From Opitutia bacterium (lineage in GTDB: Bacteria > Verrucomicrobiota > Verrucomicrobiia > Opitutales > Opitutaceae), in contig CANJLB010000021.1 in assembly GCA_947475065.1 (NCBI GenBank), positions 1 to 64,000 on the forward strand: a DNA stretch of 64,000 nt, written 5' to 3'. Under the pieces are notes generated by a model. The model searched no databases, was not told the DNA's origin, and worked only from the letters and a program-made list of their open reading frames with translations. The position numbers and the translations under genes are program-made. Positions 61,522-64,000 of this stretch are shown here, piece by piece; the first letter of the stretch is position 1; each line of letters starts with the position of its first letter.

Positions 61522-62472
61522 ATGCTCCGACCCACTTCACCGACCCCGTGCCGTTCCGGGTGGTTTGCCCGCCTGCTCCCGTTCGTCGCCATGCTGGCCG
61601 CGCTAGCCGGCGGGCGGCTCTCTGCGGCGGGGAGCGAGACCGCCCCCGCGCCCCGGCCGGTCGCTGCCAGCGTCCCGCAGAGCGGCCAGCCTCACACGAT
61701 CCGGGATCTCGGGCTGATCCTCCTCCCGGTGCCGGCGGGCAAGTTCACGATGGGCAGCCCGTATTCGGAGTCCGGCCGGCATGACGACGAGATCGAGCAC
61801 ACGGTCACACTCACCCGGCCGTTCTGGCTCGGCCGCACCCCGGTCACGCAGCGGCAATACCAGCTCTTGATGGGCACAAACCCGTCCCGGTTCAAGGACC
61901 AGGGCCCGGACCTGCCGGTGGAGACCCTGTCGTGGGATGGGGCGATGGCCTTCTGCCGCAAGCTCACGGAGCGCGAGCGGGCGGAAGGACGCCTGCCCGC
62001 CGGCCACAGCTACACCCTCCCCACCGAAGCCCAGCGCGAATACGCGTGCCGGGCCGGCACGACCGGCCGCTATGCCGGCGACCTCAACGCCATCGCTTGG
62101 TTTTCAGGCAACAGCGGCGAGAAGCCGCAGCCCGTCGCTGGCAAGCAGCCCAATGCCTGGGGGTTTTACGACATGCAGGGCAACATCTGGGAATGGTGCC
62201 GCGACTGGTATGGCAATTATCCGTCCCAGCCGGTCACCGACCCCACGGGTCCCGCCAACGGCAGCCAGCGCGTGTATCGCGGCGGTGCGTGGTTTCATTC
62301 GGCCGACCTGTGCCGCTCGGCGTATCGCTACCGCATCGAGCCGTCTTACAGCGGGAGCCTGCTCGGTTTCCGCATCGCCCTGACACCCGACGACCCCGCG
62401 CGCCCGGCCGGAAACCGGGAGAGTGCTCCGGCCGAGACGCATCCTCTGCCTTCCGCGCCGACGGCGCGCTAA
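61522..62472 (+). CDS. Formylglycine-generating-enzyme-like (FGE-sulfatase domain) exported protein
   Basis: A 316-residue protein with a signal peptide (LLPFVAMLAALAGGRLSAA) and an FGE/SUMF1 domain: MGSPYSESGRHDDEIEHTVTL, FWLGRTPVTQRQYQLLMG, LPTEAQREYACRAGT, GFYDMQGNIWEWCRDWYG, RVYRGGAWF and SAYRYRIEPSY...LGFRI. The two copper-binding cysteines of true FGE are not both evident, so sulfatase activation is not assured; many secreted family members have other roles. A Pro/Ala tail of about 30 residues follows. No sulfatase gene is nearby. Confidence 0.87.
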   Translation: MLRPTSPTPCRSGWFARLLPFVAMLAALAGGRLSAAGSETAPAPRPVAASVPQSGQPHTIRDLGLILLPVPAGKFTMGSPYSESGRHDDEIEHTVTLTRPFWLGRTPVTQRQYQLLMGTNPSRFKDQGPDLPVETLSWDGAMAFCRKLTERERAEGRLPAGHSYTLPTEAQREYACRAGTTGRYAGDLNAIAWFSGNSGEKPQPVAGKQPNAWGFYDMQGNIWEWCRDWYGNYPSQPVTDPTGPANGSQRVYRGGAWFHSADLCRSAYRYRIEPSYSGSLLGFRIALTPDDPARPAGNRESAPAETHPLPSAPTAR

Positions 62473-62511
62473 CGTGGTTTAAGTTGAGGTGTAGCCCGCC
62501 TGCCCCGGCCC

Positions 62512-62553
62512 TTTGTCATCGCGAGGTGCGCGATGCGCGCCGTGGCGATCCAG
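62512..62553. repeat. Palindromic dispersed-repeat-like sequence
   Basis: TTTGTCATCGCGAGGTGCGC ... GCGCCGTGGCGATCCAG. It is similar in layout to the widespread bacterial repeat TCATTGCGAGGAGC...GCAATCC. Contains the palindrome GGCGCGCATCGCGC on the minus strand. Lies between the FGE-like gene and the PEP-CTERM gene. Confidence 0.5.
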
Positions 62554-62610
62554 CACCTTCGACCAAGGCTTGATCAAGAAATTCACCGCAGTCACCGTGG
62601 CTGAGCAATC

Positions 62611-62683
62611 CAAGCCCAAGGCCAAATGACCTCTTCGGTTGACGATTGAGCCTCCGAATTTCGCGTTCCTTCGCGTCCACGGG
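62611..62683. repeat. Dispersed repeat, copy R6
   Basis: CAAGCCCAAGGCCAAATGAC CTCTTCGGTTGACGATTGAG CCTCCGAATTTCGCGTTCC... The first 50 bp match R7 at 63605, and the second part joins the 10-bp-period family. With R7 it brackets the PEP-CTERM gene as a direct repeat about 1 kb apart. Confidence 0.75.
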
Positions 62684-62740
62684 AGCAAATTTACGCCGAT
62701 CGACAATTGACAGTGCAGCCAGCCCCAGCCCTGCTGCCCC

Positions 62741-63454
62741 ATGCATCACGCCCTGAGGGTTCCCGCCCAGCTTGCTCTTGTCCTTCGCCGGGCGTGCGCT
62801 GCGGCCGTCATGGGCCTGACCCTCGTCTGCGCCGCCCAGCCCGTGATCTACGACGCCACCGCCGATTTCACGCCCAACCTGCCCAATCCCAACGGTGTTT
62901 GGGCCTACGGCTACACGACTGACCTCAGTGCCGCGCTCACCCCGTTCGCCGGTTACACGTCTGACGCCACGGCCTTCGGTTGGTCCACCAACCTCGCGCT
63001 TGGCGCGCCTGCCATTTTCAAGGTCACGGGCTCCTTCAACGGCGTCGCCCCCGGCCAGCTTGCGCTGCACCCCGGCCCTACCGGCGAATACGCTGTGCTC
63101 GCCTTCAGTGCACCGGCCGCGGGCCAATATGTGCTGAACGCCCAGTTTCTCGCCGGCGACAGCGGTGAAACCGACGCGGCCATTGTTTTTAATTTCATCT
63201 CCGGCAGCACTCCGGTTGTTTTGCCCGTTGGCAGCACGAACGGGAATCCTGTGCTCACCAACTTCGATCTGTTTCTGGACCAAGGCGACCAAGTCCGGTT
63301 TGCCGTCGGCTCGTTCGGCAGCTTCCTCTCCGACAGCACCCCGCTCACCGCCACGCTCACGTTCTCGCCCGTGCCTGAGCCGGGCGCATTCGCCCTGCTG
63401 CTGGGACTTGGAGGGATGGCCGCCGCCCTCGTCCGTCGCCGTCGCCATTCGTGA
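62741..63454 (+). CDS. PEP-CTERM sorting-domain protein
   Basis: A 237-residue exported surface protein. A signal peptide (ACAAAVMGLTLVCAAQ) precedes a beta-sandwich-like mature domain with no recognised family (about residues 35-200), then the sorting signal: VPEPG, a transmembrane helix (FALLLGLGGMAAALV) and RRRRHS at the very end. It is the expected substrate of the exosortase at 17345. Monocistronic and framed by dispersed repeats R6 and R7, so it may be part of a variable surface-protein set. Confidence 0.88.
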   Translation: MHHALRVPAQLALVLRRACAAAVMGLTLVCAAQPVIYDATADFTPNLPNPNGVWAYGYTTDLSAALTPFAGYTSDATAFGWSTNLALGAPAIFKVTGSFNGVAPGQLALHPGPTGEYAVLAFSAPAAGQYVLNAQFLAGDSGETDAAIVFNFISGSTPVVLPVGSTNGNPVLTNFDLFLDQGDQVRFAVGSFGSFLSDSTPLTATLTFSPVPEPGAFALLLGLGGMAAALVRRRRHS

Positions 63455-63604
63455 CGAGTGCGCGAGAGATCGGCGAGCTGGGGTCAGCCCGATTTTAGTT
63501 AGTTTCTCGCCTCGGAGAGCCCTTCGGGCGAACCGCAGGCTTCCAGCCTGCCCGCCACGATGGCCCAGAGTCATTTTCCCACCTTCACGCCCTTGCCGTA
63601 AGTC

Positions 63605-63680
63605 CAAGCCCACATGACCTCTTCGGTTGACGATGCAGCCTCCGAATTTCGCGTTCATTCGCGTCCATTCGCAGTTGAAA
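63605..63680. repeat. Dispersed repeat, copy R7
   Basis: CAAGCCCACATGACCTCTTC GGTTGACGATGCAGCCTCCG then AATTTCGCGTTCATTCGCG TCCATTCGCAGTTGAAACC. It combines the R6-type leader with the complete 10-bp-period part and ends 33 bp before the next gene. Confidence 0.8.
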
Positions 63681-63713
63681 CCTGCCACCATAACCCTGAA
63701 GTTCATCGCCACC

Positions 63714-64000
63714 ATGAACAAGAACACCATCTGCCTCTGGTATGACCGTGATGCGGAAGAAGCCGCACGCTTTTACGCCCGCACCTTTCCTGACAGCACG
63801 GTCGGCGCGGTGCAAAAGGCTCCCGCCGACTTTCCGGGCGGCAAGGCGGGCCAGGTCCTGACGGTTGAGTTCACGGTGTGCGGCGTGCGGTGCCTTGGCA
63901 TCAACGGGGGACGCGCGTTCAGGCAAAGCGAGGCGTTCTCCTTTCAAATCGCCACCGACGATCAGGCGGAGACCGACCGTTATTGGAATGGGATCGTCGG
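63714..64000 (+). CDS. VOC/PhnB-like protein, cut by window end
   Basis: The N-terminal 95 residues of a PhnB-type vicinal-oxygen-chelate protein (often annotated 3-demethylubiquinone-9 3-methyltransferase-like): ICLWYDRDAEEAARFYARTFP, DSTVGAVQKAPADFPGG, VLTVEFTVCGVRCLGINGG, SFQIATDDQAETDRYW. The ATG at 63714 is used, although the frame is open upstream. Function unassigned in the family; the 3' end is outside the window. Confidence 0.82.
   Translation, partial: MNKNTICLWYDRDAEEAARFYARTFPDSTVGAVQKAPADFPGGKAGQVLTVEFTVCGVRCLGINGGRAFRQSEAFSFQIATDDQAETDRYWNGIV

Overview
The window (about 64 kb, high GC, dense genes, short intergenic gaps) looks like a chromosome segment of a Verrucomicrobium, most likely an Opitutaceae-type organism. 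The reasons are the planctomycete/verrucomicrobial c-type cytochrome families (DUF1592/DUF1588 with DUF1552), an exosortase plus a PEP-CTERM protein, paired DUF4159 secreted proteins, Kdo/LPS genes (kdsD, waaA) of a Gram-negative envelope, a PhoH - 7TM-HD phosphodiesterase - YbeY operon, and secreted plant-polysaccharide hydrolases. The family assignment is inference; no rRNA gene is present to confirm it.

Layout: 1-150 end of an IS481-like element; 388-3210 topoisomerase III; 3.5-10 kb two membrane-anchored low-complexity proteins and a cytochrome/DUF1592/DUF1552 group; 10.3-11.3 kb class II aldolase; 11.4-16.8 kb a minus-strand operon (phoH, an unknown gene, pgpH-like, ybeY) with a HIT-family gene upstream; 17.3-21.3 kb exosortase, waaA, trpE; 21.7-25.1 kb a SNF2 helicase followed by a frameshifted DUF2937 gene; 25.2-34.9 kb hybrid histidine kinase, ChrA, Bax-inhibitor-1-like protein, glycosyltransferase, aminotransferase, LysM lipoprotein, kdsD, rsmE; 35.1-39.2 kb two tRNAs, a tandemly duplicated DUF4159 gene and a GIY-YIG nuclease gene between tRNA-derived fragments; 39.2-43.2 kb ligA and small secreted or membrane proteins with relic sequences; 43.2-46 kb argG and argF separated by a GxxExxY gene bounded by inverted repeats; 46.1-51 kb GH39, GH28 and a 2,5-dioxovalerate-type dehydrogenase; 51.3-55.8 kb a SurA/PpiC-type foldase and mfd; 56-64 kb a repeat-rich accessory stretch with monomeric isocitrate dehydrogenase, a transposase remnant, a DJ-1/PfpI protein, a formylglycine-generating-enzyme-like protein, a PEP-CTERM protein and a truncated VOC-family gene.

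Functional links: waaA and kdsD both serve Kdo/LPS synthesis; the exosortase at 17.3 kb could process the PEP-CTERM protein at 62.7 kb; argG and argF are successive arginine-pathway steps; the GH39/GH28/dehydrogenase genes suggest degradation of pectin or hemicellulose with oxidative use of the sugars.

The most unusual material is in the accessory parts. A stand-alone GIY-YIG nuclease gene sits between partial copies of the 3' half of the neighbouring tRNA-Pro that carry small hairpins. A PDDEXK-like GxxExxY gene is bounded by inverted copies of a roughly 30-bp repeat built on a 10-bp period; further copies without a gene lie elsewhere in the window. Both look like small nuclease-associated repeat elements. 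There are also relics of a transposase tail at two sites, a duplicated ligA 3' end, a repeat expanded in frame inside idh, and a lipoprotein signal peptide that stops right after its lipobox cysteine.
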